From assembly GCA_019187085.1 (NCBI GenBank), contig JABARS010000001.1, positions 62,001-126,000 of the forward strand: a stretch of 64,000 bases of DNA, written 5' to 3'. The notes beneath the pieces are model-generated. The model saw nothing but the letters and a program-made list of their open reading frames with translations. It made no database searches and was not told the DNA's origin. Positions 48,870-58,887 of the stretch are shown here, piece after piece. Both the position numbers and the translations under genes were made by a program. Every line of letters starts with the position of its first letter. The stretch's first letter is position 1. Source of the DNA: Pseudorhodoplanes sp. (GTDB lineage: Bacteria > Pseudomonadota > Alphaproteobacteria > Rhizobiales > Xanthobacteraceae).

Positions 48870-51623
48870 ATGGCTACGACCATCAAATCGAGAAGCGTTC
48901 CCGAGGGCCAATCGGCCGCTCTGTGGATGTCTACCATTGCGTTCACGGTCTGCTTCGCCGTCTGGACAATTTTCTCCATCATCGGCGTCCGCATCAAACA
49001 GGATCTCGGGCTGAACGAAACCCAGTTCGGGCTTCTCGTCGGCACACCGATCCTCACCGGCTCGCTGATCCGCATCTTCCTCGGGATATGGACCGACCAG
49101 TATGGCGGGCGCCGCGTCTATACGCTGGTGATGCTCGCGGCCGCGGTCGCGACCTTCCTTCTGTCCTACGCCTCGACCTACATCGAAATGCTGATCGCCG
49201 CCCTCGGCGTCGGCATCGCGGGCGGCTCGTTCGCGGTCGGTATCGCCTATGTCTCGCGCTGGTATCCGTCCGAGAAACAGGGCACGGCACTCGGCATTTT
49301 CGGCGCCGGCAATGTCGGCGCCGCGGTGACCAAGTTCCTCGCGCCCTTCGTCCTCGTCGCCTACGGCTGGACGACGGTGGCCCAGGTCTGGGCGGCGGCG
49401 ATCGCGCTGATGGCGATCATCTTCTTTTTCACCACCAAGGAAGATCCGGTCGAACAGCAGCGGCGGGCCCGCGGCCAGCGGCCCAAGAGCGCCTGGCTCG
49501 AACTCGAGCCGCTCAAGAACGTGCAGGTCTGGCGCTTCTCTCTCTATTATTTCTTCGTGTTCGGCGCGTTCGTGGCGCTGGCGCTGTGGCTGCCGCGCTA
49601 TCTGATCGGCGTCTACGGGCTCGACATCACGACCGCCGGCATGATCGGCGCGGCCTATTCGGTTCCCGCCAGCATCTTCCGCGCCTATGGCGGACATCTC
49701 TCCGACAAGTACGGCGCCCGGCGCATCATGTACTGGACCTTCTTCGTCTCGGTGCTGGTGACCTTCATCCTCTCCTACCCGCCGACCCAGTACACGATCA
49801 AAGGCATCACCGGCCCGATCAGCTTCCACATGGAGACCGGCGTCGTCACCTTCACGGTGCTGGCCTTCGTGCTCGGCTTCTTCATGAGCCTCGGCAAGGC
49901 CGCGGTCTACAAGCACATCCCGGTCTATTATCCGAACAATGTCGGCTCGGTCGGCGGTCTCGTCGGCATGATCGGCGGCCTCGGCGGCTTCATCCTGCCG
50001 ATCGCGTTCGGCGTGCTCAACGACCTGACCGGCATCTGGACGAGCTGCTTCATGCTGCTCTTCCTGTTCGCCGCGGTCGCTCTGTTGTGGATGCACCTCG
50101 CCATCCAGCGCATGGAAAGCGGCGTGCACGCGGCCAGGCTGCGCAAGCTGCCCGAACTGCCGGAAATGGAGGGGATCCACGAGGAGAAGCATGTCGGCAA
50201 GCTCGGGCCGGCGATCCTTCAGGACTGGCGGCCGGAAGACAAGGCGTTCTGGAACGAGGGCGGTCGCGCGATCGCGCGGCGCAATCTATGGATATCGATC
50301 CCGTGCCTGCTGCTCGCCTTCGCGGTCTGGATGGTGTGGTCGGTGGTGGTGGCCAAGCTGCCTGCCGTCGGCTTCAAGTTCACGACCGACCAGCTGTTCT
50401 GGCTCGCGGCAATGCCCGGCCTGTCCGGCGCCACGCTGCGGATCTTCTACTCCTTCATGCCGCCGATCTTCGGCGGACGGCTATGGACGGCGGTGTCCAC
50501 CTGGTCGCTGATGATCCCGGCGGTCGGCATCGGGCTTGCGGTGCAGAATACCGACACGCCCTACATCATCTTCCTGGCGCTCGCGCTCCTGTGCGGCTTC
50601 GGCGGCGGCAACTTCGCCTCCTCGATGGCCAATATCAGCTTCTTCTTCCCGAAAGCGGAGAAGGGCAACGCGCTCGCGCTCAATGCCGGTCTCGGCAATC
50701 TCGGCGTCAGCGTGGTGCAGTTCGTCATCCCGCTGGTCATCACCGCCGGTGTGTTCGGCTGGCTCGGCGGCGATCCGCAGGCCGCGGCCGAGGCTTCCGG
50801 CACGACGAAGCTCTGGCTGCAGAATGCCGGCTTCGTGTGGGTCCCGTTCATCGCAATCTCGGCGACGCTCGCCTGGTTCGGCATGAACGACATCGCGGCC
50901 ATGAAGGCCTCGTTCGCCGACCAGGCCGTGATCTTCCAGCGCAAGCATAACTGGATCATGTGCTGGCTCTATACGGGAACCTTCGGCTCGTTCATCGGCT
51001 ATTCGGCGGGCTTCCCGCTCTTGGCCAAGACCCAGTTCCCGCAGGTCGACTCGCTCAAGCTCGTCTTCCTTGGCCCGCTCATCGGCGCGCTCTCGCGCTC
51101 GGCGACCGGCTGGATGTCGGACCGCTATGGCGGCGGCCGCGTCACCTTCTGGGTCTTCATCCTGATGATCGCGGCCGTCGGAGGCGTCCTGTACTTCCTC
51201 GGCATCAAGGATCAGGCGCATGCCTTCACCGGCTTCTTCGCGATGTTCATGGTCCTGTTCTTCGCGGCCGGCGTCGGCAATGCCTCGACTTTCCAGATGA
51301 TCCCCGCGATCATGCGTGCGGAAATGCCGCGGCTCGAGCCCAAGCTCACGCCAGCCGGCCGCGTCAGGCAGGCGGAAATGGAGTCGGCGGCCATCATCGG
51401 CTTCACCTCGGCGGTCGCAGCCTACGGCGCCTTCTTCATCCCGAAGAGCTACGGCACCTCGATCGCGCTCACCGGCTCGCCGGAAGCCGCACTCTGGGGC
51501 TTCCTCGGCTTCTACGTGGCCTGCGTCGCGATCACCTGGTTCTACTACACGCGGCGCGGCGGCCTGCTTCACGACATCGAGCGCGGCCGAAAAGTCCGTG
51601 CCGCCGCCCAACCGGCGGAATGA
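48870..51623 (+). CDS. narK: Nitrate/nitrite transporter, NarK1-NarK2 fusion
   Basis: 917 residues, about twice a single NarK: two complete MFS domains of 12 helices each. The first (residues ~15-420) starts WMSTIAFTVCFAVWTIFSIIGVRIKQDLGL and resembles proton-nitrate symporter NarK1. The second (residues ~475-915) has a FGGGNFASSMANISFFFPKAEKGNALALNAGLGNLGVS segment typical of nitrate/nitrite antiporter NarK2. Such fusions are known in Paracoccus. An acidic linker (residues ~420-475) joins them. It is 13 bases before narG, so nitrate uptake, nitrite export and reduction are made from one transcript. Confidence 0.93.
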   Translation: MATTIKSRSVPEGQSAALWMSTIAFTVCFAVWTIFSIIGVRIKQDLGLNETQFGLLVGTPILTGSLIRIFLGIWTDQYGGRRVYTLVMLAAAVATFLLSYASTYIEMLIAALGVGIAGGSFAVGIAYVSRWYPSEKQGTALGIFGAGNVGAAVTKFLAPFVLVAYGWTTVAQVWAAAIALMAIIFFFTTKEDPVEQQRRARGQRPKSAWLELEPLKNVQVWRFSLYYFFVFGAFVALALWLPRYLIGVYGLDITTAGMIGAAYSVPASIFRAYGGHLSDKYGARRIMYWTFFVSVLVTFILSYPPTQYTIKGITGPISFHMETGVVTFTVLAFVLGFFMSLGKAAVYKHIPVYYPNNVGSVGGLVGMIGGLGGFILPIAFGVLNDLTGIWTSCFMLLFLFAAVALLWMHLAIQRMESGVHAARLRKLPELPEMEGIHEEKHVGKLGPAILQDWRPEDKAFWNEGGRAIARRNLWISIPCLLLAFAVWMVWSVVVAKLPAVGFKFTTDQLFWLAAMPGLSGATLRIFYSFMPPIFGGRLWTAVSTWSLMIPAVGIGLAVQNTDTPYIIFLALALLCGFGGGNFASSMANISFFFPKAEKGNALALNAGLGNLGVSVVQFVIPLVITAGVFGWLGGDPQAAAEASGTTKLWLQNAGFVWVPFIAISATLAWFGMNDIAAMKASFADQAVIFQRKHNWIMCWLYTGTFGSFIGYSAGFPLLAKTQFPQVDSLKLVFLGPLIGALSRSATGWMSDRYGGGRVTFWVFILMIAAVGGVLYFLGIKDQAHAFTGFFAMFMVLFFAAGVGNASTFQMIPAIMRAEMPRLEPKLTPAGRVRQAEMESAAIIGFTSAVAAYGAFFIPKSYGTSIALTGSPEAALWGFLGFYVACVAITWFYYTRRGGLLHDIERGRKVRAAAQPAE

Positions 51624-51636
51624 AAGGACGACAGAA

Positions 51637-54600
51637 ATGAGTCACTTCCTCGATCGCCTGACATTCTTCAACCGCGTCGTCGATGACTTCTCGGATGGCC
51701 ACGGTGTGGTCACCCGGGAAGACCGGCGCTGGGAGGATGGCTATCGCAAGCGCTGGCAGCACGACAAGATCGTGCGCTCCACGCACGGCGCGAACTGCAC
51801 CGGCTCCTGCTCGTGGAAAATCTACGTCAAGGGCGGCATCGTCACTTGGGAAACGCAGCAGACCGACTATCCGCGCACGCGGCCCGATCTGCCCAACCAC
51901 GAACCGCGCGGCTGCTCGCGCGGGGCGAGCTATTCCTGGTACCTCTATTCCGGGAACCGGGTAAAATATCCGCTGGTGCGCGCGCGCCTGCTCAAGCTGT
52001 GGCGGGAGGCGCGCACGCTGCGCACCCCGGTCGCGGCCTGGGCTTCGATCGTCGAAGACCCCAAGAAGCGCGATTCCTACACCACGAAGCGCGGACTGGG
52101 CGGCTTCGTGCGCGCAAAATGGGACGAGGTGACCGAGATCATCGGCGCTGCCAACGCCTATACCGCCAAGCGCTACGGCCCGGACCGCGTGATCGGATTC
52201 TCGCCGATCCCGGCCATGTCGATGGTGTCGTACGCGGCGGGCGCACGCTACCTGTCGCTGCTCGGCGGCGTGTGCATGTCGTTCTATGACTGGTATTGCG
52301 ACCTGCCGCCCTCCTCGCCGCAGACCTGGGGCGAGCAGACCGACGTGCCGGAAAGCGCCGACTGGTACAATTCCGGCTTCCTCATCCTGTGGGGCTCGAA
52401 CGTCCCGCAGACCCGCACACCGGACGCGCACTTCTATACCGAGGCGCGCTATCGCGGGGCCAAGAGCGTGGTCATCACGCCCGACTATTCGGAAGCCTCG
52501 AAATTTGCCGACCTGTGGATCTCGGTGAAGCAGGGCACCGACGCGGCGCTCGCCATGGCGATGGGCCACGTCATCCTGCGCGAGTTCTATATCGAGCGGC
52601 AGGCGGAATATTTCGAGAACTATGTCCGCCAGTATACCGACATGCCGATGCTGGTGCGGCTCGTGAAGCAGGACGGCAAGCTGGTGCCGGACCGTTTCGT
52701 GCGCGCCTCCGACTTCGCCGGCAATCTCGGCGAGAAGAACAACCCGGACTGGAAGACGGTCGCCTTCGACGAGACGTCGGAGAGCGTGGTCGCGCCGCGC
52801 GGCTCGGTCGGCTTCCGCTGGGGCGAGAAGGGCAAGTGGAATCTCGAAGAGAAGGATTCCGACGGCCGCGACACCAGCCTGCGGCTGACGCTCGCCAACG
52901 CCAATGACGGCTTCGAAGAGGTGGCCTTCCCCTATTTCGGCAACATCGAGCACGAGCACTTCCCGCATTCGGACCACGGCAGCGTGCTGATGCGCAAGGT
53001 GCCGGTGAAGAAGCTCAAGCTTGCCGACGGCGAGGCGGTGGTGGCCACCGTGTTCGACCTGTTCGTCGCCAATTACGGCCTCGACCGCGGGTTCGGCGGC
53101 GGCAATGTCGCCAAGTCCTACGACGAGAACGTGCCCTATACGCCGGCCTGGGCGGAGAAGATCACCGGCGTGCCGCGCGACCAGATCGCCACCGTCGCGC
53201 GCGAATTCGCCCGCAACGCCGAGAAGACGCACGGCCGCTCGATAGTGATCATCGGGGCGGCAATGAACCACTGGTATCACGCCGACATGAACTATCGCGG
53301 CGTGATCAACATGCTGGTCATGTGCGGCTGCGTCGGCCAGTCGGGCGGCGGCTGGTCCCATTATGTCGGCCAGGAAAAGCTGCGCCCGCAATCGGGCTGG
53401 CTGCCGCTCGCCTTCGGCCTCGACTGGGGGCGCCCGCCGCGGCAGCAGAACTCGACCTCGTTCTGGTACGCGCACACCGACCAGTGGCGCTACGAGACCA
53501 TCGGCGTCGAGGAAATCCTGTCCCCGACCGCGCCTCCCGGACCATGGGACGGCGCCATGATCGATTACAACGTGCAGGCCGAGCGCATGGGCTGGCTACC
53601 CTCCGCCCCGCAACTGGAGACTAATCCGCTTGCGATCGCCGCGCGCGCCGCGGCCAAGAACCAGGAGCCGAAGGACTATGTCGCGGCCGCGCTCAAGAGC
53701 GGCGAACTGAAGCTGTCGTGCCACGACCCGGACAATCCGGCGAACTGGCCGCGCAACCTGTTCGTCTGGCGCTCCAACCTGCTCGGCTCGTCGGGCAAGG
53801 GCCACGAATATTTCCTCAAGCACCTGCTCGGCACCACCCACGGCGTGCAGGGCAAGGACCTCGGCGAGACCGGCCGCAAGAAGCCCAAGGAAGTCGTCTG
53901 GCACGACGACGCGCCGCAGGGAAAACTCGACCTCCTGGTCACGCTCGACTTCCGCATGTCGACCACCTGCGTCTATTCCGACATCGTGCTGCCGACCGCG
54001 ACCTGGTACGAGAAGAACGATCTCAATACCTCGGATATGCACCCCTTCATCCACCCGCTGACGGCGGCGGTCGATCCTGTGTGGGAATGCAAGAGCGATT
54101 GGGAAATCTACAAGGCGATCGCGAAGGCGTTCTCGCGTGTGGCGCCGGAAGTGCTCGGCGTCGAAAAGGACGTCGTGCTCACGCCGATCATGCACGACAC
54201 GCCGGCGGAAATTGCGCAGGCTGTCGACGTGAAGGACTGGAAGCGCGGCGAGGTCGAGCCGATCCCCGGCAAGACGATGCCGGCGGTCACCGTCGTCGAG
54301 CGCGATTATCCCAATCTTTACAAGCGCTTCACCTCGCTCGGCCCGCTCATGGAAAAGCTCGGCAATGGCGGCAAGGGCATGAACTGGAACACCGCCCACG
54401 AGGTGGACTTCCTGAAGAGACTGAACGGCGTCGTCACCGAGGAAGGGCCGACCAAAGGTCTCGCCCGCATCGACAGCGACATCGACGCGACGGAAGTCCT
54501 GCTCACGCTGGCGCCGGAGACCAACGGCGAAGTGGCGGTCAAGGCCTGGGACTCGCTCGGTCAGATCACCGGCCTCGACCACAGGCACCTCGCGCTTCCC

Positions 54601-55401
54601 AAGGAAGACGAGAAAATCCGCTTCCGCGACGTGGTGGCCCAGCCGCGCAAGATCATCTCCTCGCCGATCTGGTCCGGCCTTGAATCGGAGAAGGTCTGCT
54701 ACAATGCCGGCTACACCAACGTGCACGAGATGATCCCGTGGCGCACGCTGACCGGCCGTCAGCAGCTCTACCAGGATCATCTGTGGATGCGCGCCTTCGG
54801 CGAAGCGCTCTGCGTCTACCGGCCGCCCGTCGATCTGAAGACGGTCGCGCCGATGATCGGCGTAAAGCCGAACGGCAACAAGCATGTGGTGCTCAACTTC
54901 ATCACCCCGCACCAGAAGTGGGGCATCCACTCCACCTACACCGACAACCTGCTGATGCTGACGCTGTCGCGCGGCGGCCCGATCGTGTGGATCAGCGAGG
55001 CCGACGCCAGGAAGGCCGGCATCGTCGATAACGACTGGATCGAGGCCTACAACACCAACGGCGCGCTCGCCGCGCGCGCCGTCGTCTCCCAGCGCGTGAA
55101 GGAAGGCATGTGCCTGATGTATCACGCGCAGGAAAAGATCGTGAACGTGCCCGGCTCCGAAATCACCGGCCAGCGCGGGGGCATTCACAACTCGGTCACG
55201 CGGACCGTGATCAAGCCGACCCACATGATCGGCGGTTACGCCCAGCAATCCTACGGTTTCAACTATTACGGCACGATCGGAACCAATCGCGACGAGTTCG
55301 TGATCGTGCGCAAGATGGCCAACGTCGACTGGCTCGATCGTCCCACCGCCGATCAGCCCGAGCCGCTCGCCGTCGTCCCGAACATGGAGCCCGCAGAATG
55401 A
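51637..55401 (+). CDS. narG: Respiratory nitrate reductase, alpha subunit
   Basis: 1,254 residues, full length for membrane-bound NarG, which reduces nitrate to nitrite on the cytoplasmic face with Mo-bis-MGD. The FS0 cluster ligands are His50, Cys54, Cys58 and Cys93 (HGANCTGSC and RGCSRG), matching the E. coli pattern His49/Cys53/Cys57/Cys92. The Asp that binds molybdenum is in SFYDWYCDLPPSSPQ (about residue 219). The N-terminus has no twin-arginine signal. The ATG follows AAGGA. It overlaps narH by ATGA. The whole narKGHJI block runs in one direction. Confidence 0.97.
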   Translation: MSHFLDRLTFFNRVVDDFSDGHGVVTREDRRWEDGYRKRWQHDKIVRSTHGANCTGSCSWKIYVKGGIVTWETQQTDYPRTRPDLPNHEPRGCSRGASYSWYLYSGNRVKYPLVRARLLKLWREARTLRTPVAAWASIVEDPKKRDSYTTKRGLGGFVRAKWDEVTEIIGAANAYTAKRYGPDRVIGFSPIPAMSMVSYAAGARYLSLLGGVCMSFYDWYCDLPPSSPQTWGEQTDVPESADWYNSGFLILWGSNVPQTRTPDAHFYTEARYRGAKSVVITPDYSEASKFADLWISVKQGTDAALAMAMGHVILREFYIERQAEYFENYVRQYTDMPMLVRLVKQDGKLVPDRFVRASDFAGNLGEKNNPDWKTVAFDETSESVVAPRGSVGFRWGEKGKWNLEEKDSDGRDTSLRLTLANANDGFEEVAFPYFGNIEHEHFPHSDHGSVLMRKVPVKKLKLADGEAVVATVFDLFVANYGLDRGFGGGNVAKSYDENVPYTPAWAEKITGVPRDQIATVAREFARNAEKTHGRSIVIIGAAMNHWYHADMNYRGVINMLVMCGCVGQSGGGWSHYVGQEKLRPQSGWLPLAFGLDWGRPPRQQNSTSFWYAHTDQWRYETIGVEEILSPTAPPGPWDGAMIDYNVQAERMGWLPSAPQLETNPLAIAARAAAKNQEPKDYVAAALKSGELKLSCHDPDNPANWPRNLFVWRSNLLGSSGKGHEYFLKHLLGTTHGVQGKDLGETGRKKPKEVVWHDDAPQGKLDLLVTLDFRMSTTCVYSDIVLPTATWYEKNDLNTSDMHPFIHPLTAAVDPVWECKSDWEIYKAIAKAFSRVAPEVLGVEKDVVLTPIMHDTPAEIAQAVDVKDWKRGEVEPIPGKTMPAVTVVERDYPNLYKRFTSLGPLMEKLGNGGKGMNWNTAHEVDFLKRLNGVVTEEGPTKGLARIDSDIDATEVLLTLAPETNGEVAVKAWDSLGQITGLDHRHLALPKEDEKIRFRDVVAQPRKIISSPIWSGLESEKVCYNAGYTNVHEMIPWRTLTGRQQLYQDHLWMRAFGEALCVYRPPVDLKTVAPMIGVKPNGNKHVVLNFITPHQKWGIHSTYTDNLLMLTLSRGGPIVWISEADARKAGIVDNDWIEAYNTNGALAARAVVSQRVKEGMCLMYHAQEKIVNVPGSEITGQRGGIHNSVTRTVIKPTHMIGGYAQQSYGFNYYGTIGTNRDEFVIVRKMANVDWLDRPTADQPEPLAVVPNMEPAE

Positions 55402-56918
55402 AAATCCGCGCACAAATCGCGATGGTGCTGAACCTCGACAAGTGCATCGGGTGCCACACCTGTTCGGTCACCTGCAAGAACGTGTGGACCAATCGCGAGG
55501 GCATGGAATATGCCTGGTTCAACAACGTCGAGACCAAGCCCGGTATCGGCTATCCGAAGGACTGGGAAAACCAGGACCGCTGGAACGGCGGCTGGCGGCG
55601 CAAGAAGAGCGGCGCGATCGAGCCGCGCATCGGTTCGAAATGGCGGGTGCTGGCGAACATCTTCGCCAACCCCGATTTGCCGGAAATCGACGACTATTAC
55701 GAGCCCTTCACCTTCGATTACGAGCACCTGCAGAAGGCGCCGGAGCTGCCGGCCTTTCCGACGGCGCGTCCGCGCTCGCTGGTCACCGGCGAGCGGATGG
55801 AGAAGATCGAATGGGGCCCGAACTGGGAGGAGATTCTCGGCGGCGAGTTCGAGAAGCGCTCGCAGGACTACAATTTCGACGGCGTGCAGAAGGAAATCTA
55901 CGGCCAGTTCGAAAACACCTTCATGATGTACCTGCCGCGGCTGTGCGAGCACTGCCTCAATCCGGCGTGCGTCGCGGCCTGCCCCTCGGGCGCGATCTAC
56001 AAGCGCGAGGAAGACGGCATCGTCCTGATCGACCAGGACAAGTGCCGCGGCTGGCGCATGTGCGTGTCCGGCTGCCCGTACAAGAAAATCTACTACAACT
56101 GGCAGAGCGGCAAATCCGAGAAGTGCATCTTCTGCTTCCCGCGCATCGAGGCGGGCCAGCCGACGGTATGCTCGGAGACCTGCGTCGGGCGCATCCGCTA
56201 TCTCGGCGTCGTGCTCTATGACGCCGACCGCATCGAGGAGGCCGCCAGCGCCGAGAAGGAGGAGGATCTCTACGAGGCGCAGCTCTCGATCTTCCTCGAT
56301 CCGAACGATCCCAAGGTGATCGCGCAGGCGCGCGCCGACGGCGTGCCGGACAACTGGCTGGAAGCGGCGAAACGTTCGCCGATCTGGAAGATGGCGATGG
56401 AATGGAAGATCGCCTTCCCGCTGCATCCGGAATACCGCACGCTGCCGATGGTCTGGTACGTGCCCCCGCTCTCGCCGATCCAGTCGGCGGCGGAGGCCGG
56501 CAAGATCGGCATCGACGGCGAAATGCCGGACGTGCGCTCGCTGCGCATCCCGCTCAAGTATCTCGCCAACCTGCTCACCGCCGGCAAGGAAGAGCCTGTG
56601 GCGAAGGGTCTGGAGCGCATGCTCGCCATGCGCGCCTATATGCGGGCGAAGACGGTGGACGGCGTGATCGACGAGGGCATCGCCAAGCGCGTCGGCCTCT
56701 CCGGCCTCGCCATCGAGGAGATGTACCACGTGATGGCGATCGCCAATTACGAGGACCGTTTCGTGATCCCGACCGCGCACCGCGAACTGGGCGAGGACGC
56801 CTACGATCTGCGCGGCTCCTGCGGCTTCTCGTTCGGCAACGGCTGCTCCGGCGGCACGACCGAGGTCAACCTGTTCGGCACGCCCAAGCGCGCCAAGAAC
56901 CCGATGGAGATGGCCTGA
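55398..56918 (+). CDS. narH: Respiratory nitrate reductase, beta subunit
   Basis: 506 residues. It carries four iron-sulfur centres between NarI haem and NarG: CIGCHTCSVTCKNVW (residues ~16-30), CEHCLNPACVAACPSGAI (~183-200), CRGWRMCVSGCPYKK (~216-230; the Trp gives the 3Fe-4S cluster) and CIFCFPRIEAGQPTVCSETC (~243-262). The C-terminal NarH domain follows. ATG overlaps the narG stop, and its own stop overlaps the narJ start by one base. Confidence 0.97.
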   Translation: MKIRAQIAMVLNLDKCIGCHTCSVTCKNVWTNREGMEYAWFNNVETKPGIGYPKDWENQDRWNGGWRRKKSGAIEPRIGSKWRVLANIFANPDLPEIDDYYEPFTFDYEHLQKAPELPAFPTARPRSLVTGERMEKIEWGPNWEEILGGEFEKRSQDYNFDGVQKEIYGQFENTFMMYLPRLCEHCLNPACVAACPSGAIYKREEDGIVLIDQDKCRGWRMCVSGCPYKKIYYNWQSGKSEKCIFCFPRIEAGQPTVCSETCVGRIRYLGVVLYDADRIEEAASAEKEEDLYEAQLSIFLDPNDPKVIAQARADGVPDNWLEAAKRSPIWKMAMEWKIAFPLHPEYRTLPMVWYVPPLSPIQSAAEAGKIGIDGEMPDVRSLRIPLKYLANLLTAGKEEPVAKGLERMLAMRAYMRAKTVDGVIDEGIAKRVGLSGLAIEEMYHVMAIANYEDRFVIPTAHRELGEDAYDLRGSCGFSFGNGCSGGTTEVNLFGTPKRAKNPMEMA

Positions 56919-57610
56919 TGGCGAAAACCTTCAAGGCGCTCTCCGCCCTGCTGGCCTATCCGACGCCGGAAATCCAGCAGGCGACGGGCGAGATCAGCGA
57001 GGTCATCGAGCGCGAAGCGCTGGTGCCGCCGCGCCTGCGCGACCAGCTTCAGGCGCTGCTGCTGGAGATCGCAAGCGGCGACATCTACGACCTGCAGGAG
57101 CGCTACATCCTGTTGTTCGACCGCACCCGCTCGCTGTCCCTGCACCTGTTCGAGCACGTGCACGGCGAAAGCCGCGACCGCGGCCAGGCGATGATCGATC
57201 TCAAGGCGCTCTACGAGCAGCACGGCCTTGCGATCGGCGCTTCGGAGCTGCCGGATTTCCTGCCGCTGTTCCTGGAATTCCTCTCGACGCTGCCGTTCAA
57301 GGAAGCCCAGGAACATCTCGCGCAGACGGTGCACATCCTCTCCGCGGTGGCCGAGCGGCTGCGCAAGCGCCACTCGCCCTATGAGGCGGTGTTCCGCGCC
57401 TTGACGGCACTCGCCGCCGTCACGGCACGGCCGGAAGACGTCGCCAACCTGCTGCAGGAGGACGATCCCGACCCGAACGACCTCGAAGCCCTCGACGCCG
57501 CCTGGCTGGACGAGGAAGTCAAATTCGGTCCCGGTGCCGACAATTGCAAGGACGGCCTCGTCGCGCGCCTGCGCGCCGCCCGACGGCCCGCCGGCGCGCC
57601 ACGGAATTGA
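56918..57610 (+). CDS. narJ: Nitrate reductase molybdenum cofactor assembly chaperone
   Basis: 230 residues, all-helical TorD/NarJ-like fold. FKALSALLAYPTPEIQ opens the protein and DRTRSLSLHLFEHVHGESRDRGQAM near residues 67-91 is the NarJ signature. It holds NarG for insertion of the molybdenum cofactor before membrane attachment and is not part of the final enzyme. It shares one base with narH and is followed by narI after 10 bases. Confidence 0.96.
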   Translation: MAKTFKALSALLAYPTPEIQQATGEISEVIEREALVPPRLRDQLQALLLEIASGDIYDLQERYILLFDRTRSLSLHLFEHVHGESRDRGQAMIDLKALYEQHGLAIGASELPDFLPLFLEFLSTLPFKEAQEHLAQTVHILSAVAERLRKRHSPYEAVFRALTALAAVTARPEDVANLLQEDDPDPNDLEALDAAWLDEEVKFGPGADNCKDGLVARLRAARRPAGAPRN

Positions 57611-57620
57611 GGAGAACAAG

Positions 57621-58352
57621 ATGCGCGATGCAATCACCTACATCGTCTTCGGCTGGTATCCCTATCTCTGCCTGACCGTCTTCCTGGTCGGTAGCTGGCT
57701 GCGCTTCGATCGCGAGCAATACACCTGGAAAACCGGATCGAGCCAGCTCTTGCGCCGGCGCCAGCTCATGTGGGGCTCGAACCTGTTCCATGTCGGCATC
57801 CTGGTGATCTTCGTCGGCCACTTTGCCGGCCTGCTGACGCCGATCTGGATCTTCGACGCGCTCGGCATCTCCCACACATTCAAGCAATGGATGGCCATCG
57901 TCATCGGCGGCGTTGCCGGCATCGCCTGCTTCGTCGGCATGACGCTATTGATCCACCGCCGGCTGTTCGATTCGCGCATCCGCACGACCTCGAGCTTCGG
58001 CGACATCGCGATCCTGCTGCTGCTCTATGCACAGCTCATCCTCGGGCTCGCGACGATCCCGGTCTCGCTCAACCATCTCGACGGCCACGAAATGGTGAAG
58101 TTCATGAACTGGGCGCAGGGCATTCTCACGCTGCAACCCGGCGTCTCGGCCCTGCTCACGGACGCCCATCCGGTCTTCCGCGCGCACCTGTTCCTGGGCA
58201 TGACGATCTTCCTCGTGTTCCCGTTCACCCGTCTCGTGCATGTCTGGAGTGCGCCGATCTGGTATCTTGGACGGCGCGGCTACCAGATCGTGCGCAGCGG
58301 CCGTCCGGCCGGCGGACTGCCGGCCGGCGCGCCGCGCTATCCGGCGCGGTGA
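57621..58352 (+). CDS. narI: Respiratory nitrate reductase, gamma subunit (cytochrome b)
   Basis: 243 residues with five membrane helices. It takes electrons from quinol and carries two haems b. The ligand histidines are His57 and His67 (LFHVGILVIFVGHF) and His189 and His207 (RAHLFLG; LVHVWS), matching His56, His66, His187 and His205 of E. coli NarI. GAGGAG lies 8-10 bases before the ATG. It anchors NarGH to the membrane. Confidence 0.96.
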   Translation: MRDAITYIVFGWYPYLCLTVFLVGSWLRFDREQYTWKTGSSQLLRRRQLMWGSNLFHVGILVIFVGHFAGLLTPIWIFDALGISHTFKQWMAIVIGGVAGIACFVGMTLLIHRRLFDSRIRTTSSFGDIAILLLLYAQLILGLATIPVSLNHLDGHEMVKFMNWAQGILTLQPGVSALLTDAHPVFRAHLFLGMTIFLVFPFTRLVHVWSAPIWYLGRRGYQIVRSGRPAGGLPAGAPRYPAR

Positions 58353-58358
58353 CGGATC

Positions 58359-58877
58359 ATGACCTGCTCCCCGCTCCAGCAGGCGATCGGCGAGCGTCCC
58401 GCGCCGGTCACCGTCAACGGCGTCGCGATCCCGCGCGACGCCATCGCACGCGAAGCGCAGAACCATCCGGCCGCAAAGCCGATCGCCGCCTGGCAGGCGG
58501 CGGCGCGCGCGCTCGTCGTGCGCGAACTCCTGCTGCAGGAAGCCCGGCGCGCCGGCATCGTGCCGCAGCCGCAGACCGACGCGCTGGGGCGGCGGGAAAC
58601 CGACGACGAGGCCATGATGCGCGCGCTCGTCGAACGCGAGGTGAAGGTGCCGGTCGCCGATCTCGAATCCTGCCGCCGCTATTACGACAACAACCGCAAC
58701 CGCTTCCGCGACAGCGACGGCACGGTGCAGCCGTTCGACCTCGTCGCCGGCCATGTCGCGCATTATCTGCACGCAAGAGCCTCGCGCACGGCGCTCGCCC
58801 AGTATGTCGCGCGGCTGGTCGCGGCCGCCGATATCGACGGCATCGCTCTCGATGCCGAGCGGCACCGCGTCAATTGA
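58359..58877 (+). CDS. NifM-like protein without the parvulin domain
   Basis: 172 residues. The N-terminal region (residues 1-117) matches SurA_N/NifM: VTVNGVAIPRDAIAREAQNHP and AARALVVRELLLQEARRAGI, then ESCRRYYDNNRNRFR. The C-terminal tail (PFDLVAGHVAHYLHARASRTALAQYVARLV) is also that of NifM-type peptidyl-prolyl isomerases. The roughly 90-residue catalytic parvulin domain that should lie between them (near residues 117-123) is absent, without a frameshift. A chaperone role for nitrate reductase is suggested by its place 6 bases after narI. Isomerase activity is not expected. Confidence 0.75.
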   Translation: MTCSPLQQAIGERPAPVTVNGVAIPRDAIAREAQNHPAAKPIAAWQAAARALVVRELLLQEARRAGIVPQPQTDALGRRETDDEAMMRALVEREVKVPVADLESCRRYYDNNRNRFRDSDGTVQPFDLVAGHVAHYLHARASRTALAQYVARLVAAADIDGIALDAERHRVN

Positions 58878-58887
58878 GGACGAGGCG

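Noticed and set aside
48768..50192. 474-residue minus-strand open frame in the narK region
   Set aside because: Antisense of narK; His/Asp/Glu/Arg-rich low-complexity composition.
51532..53475. 647-residue minus-strand open frame opposite narG
   Set aside because: narG is fully supported by its cluster ligands and overlaps; this is its antisense shadow.
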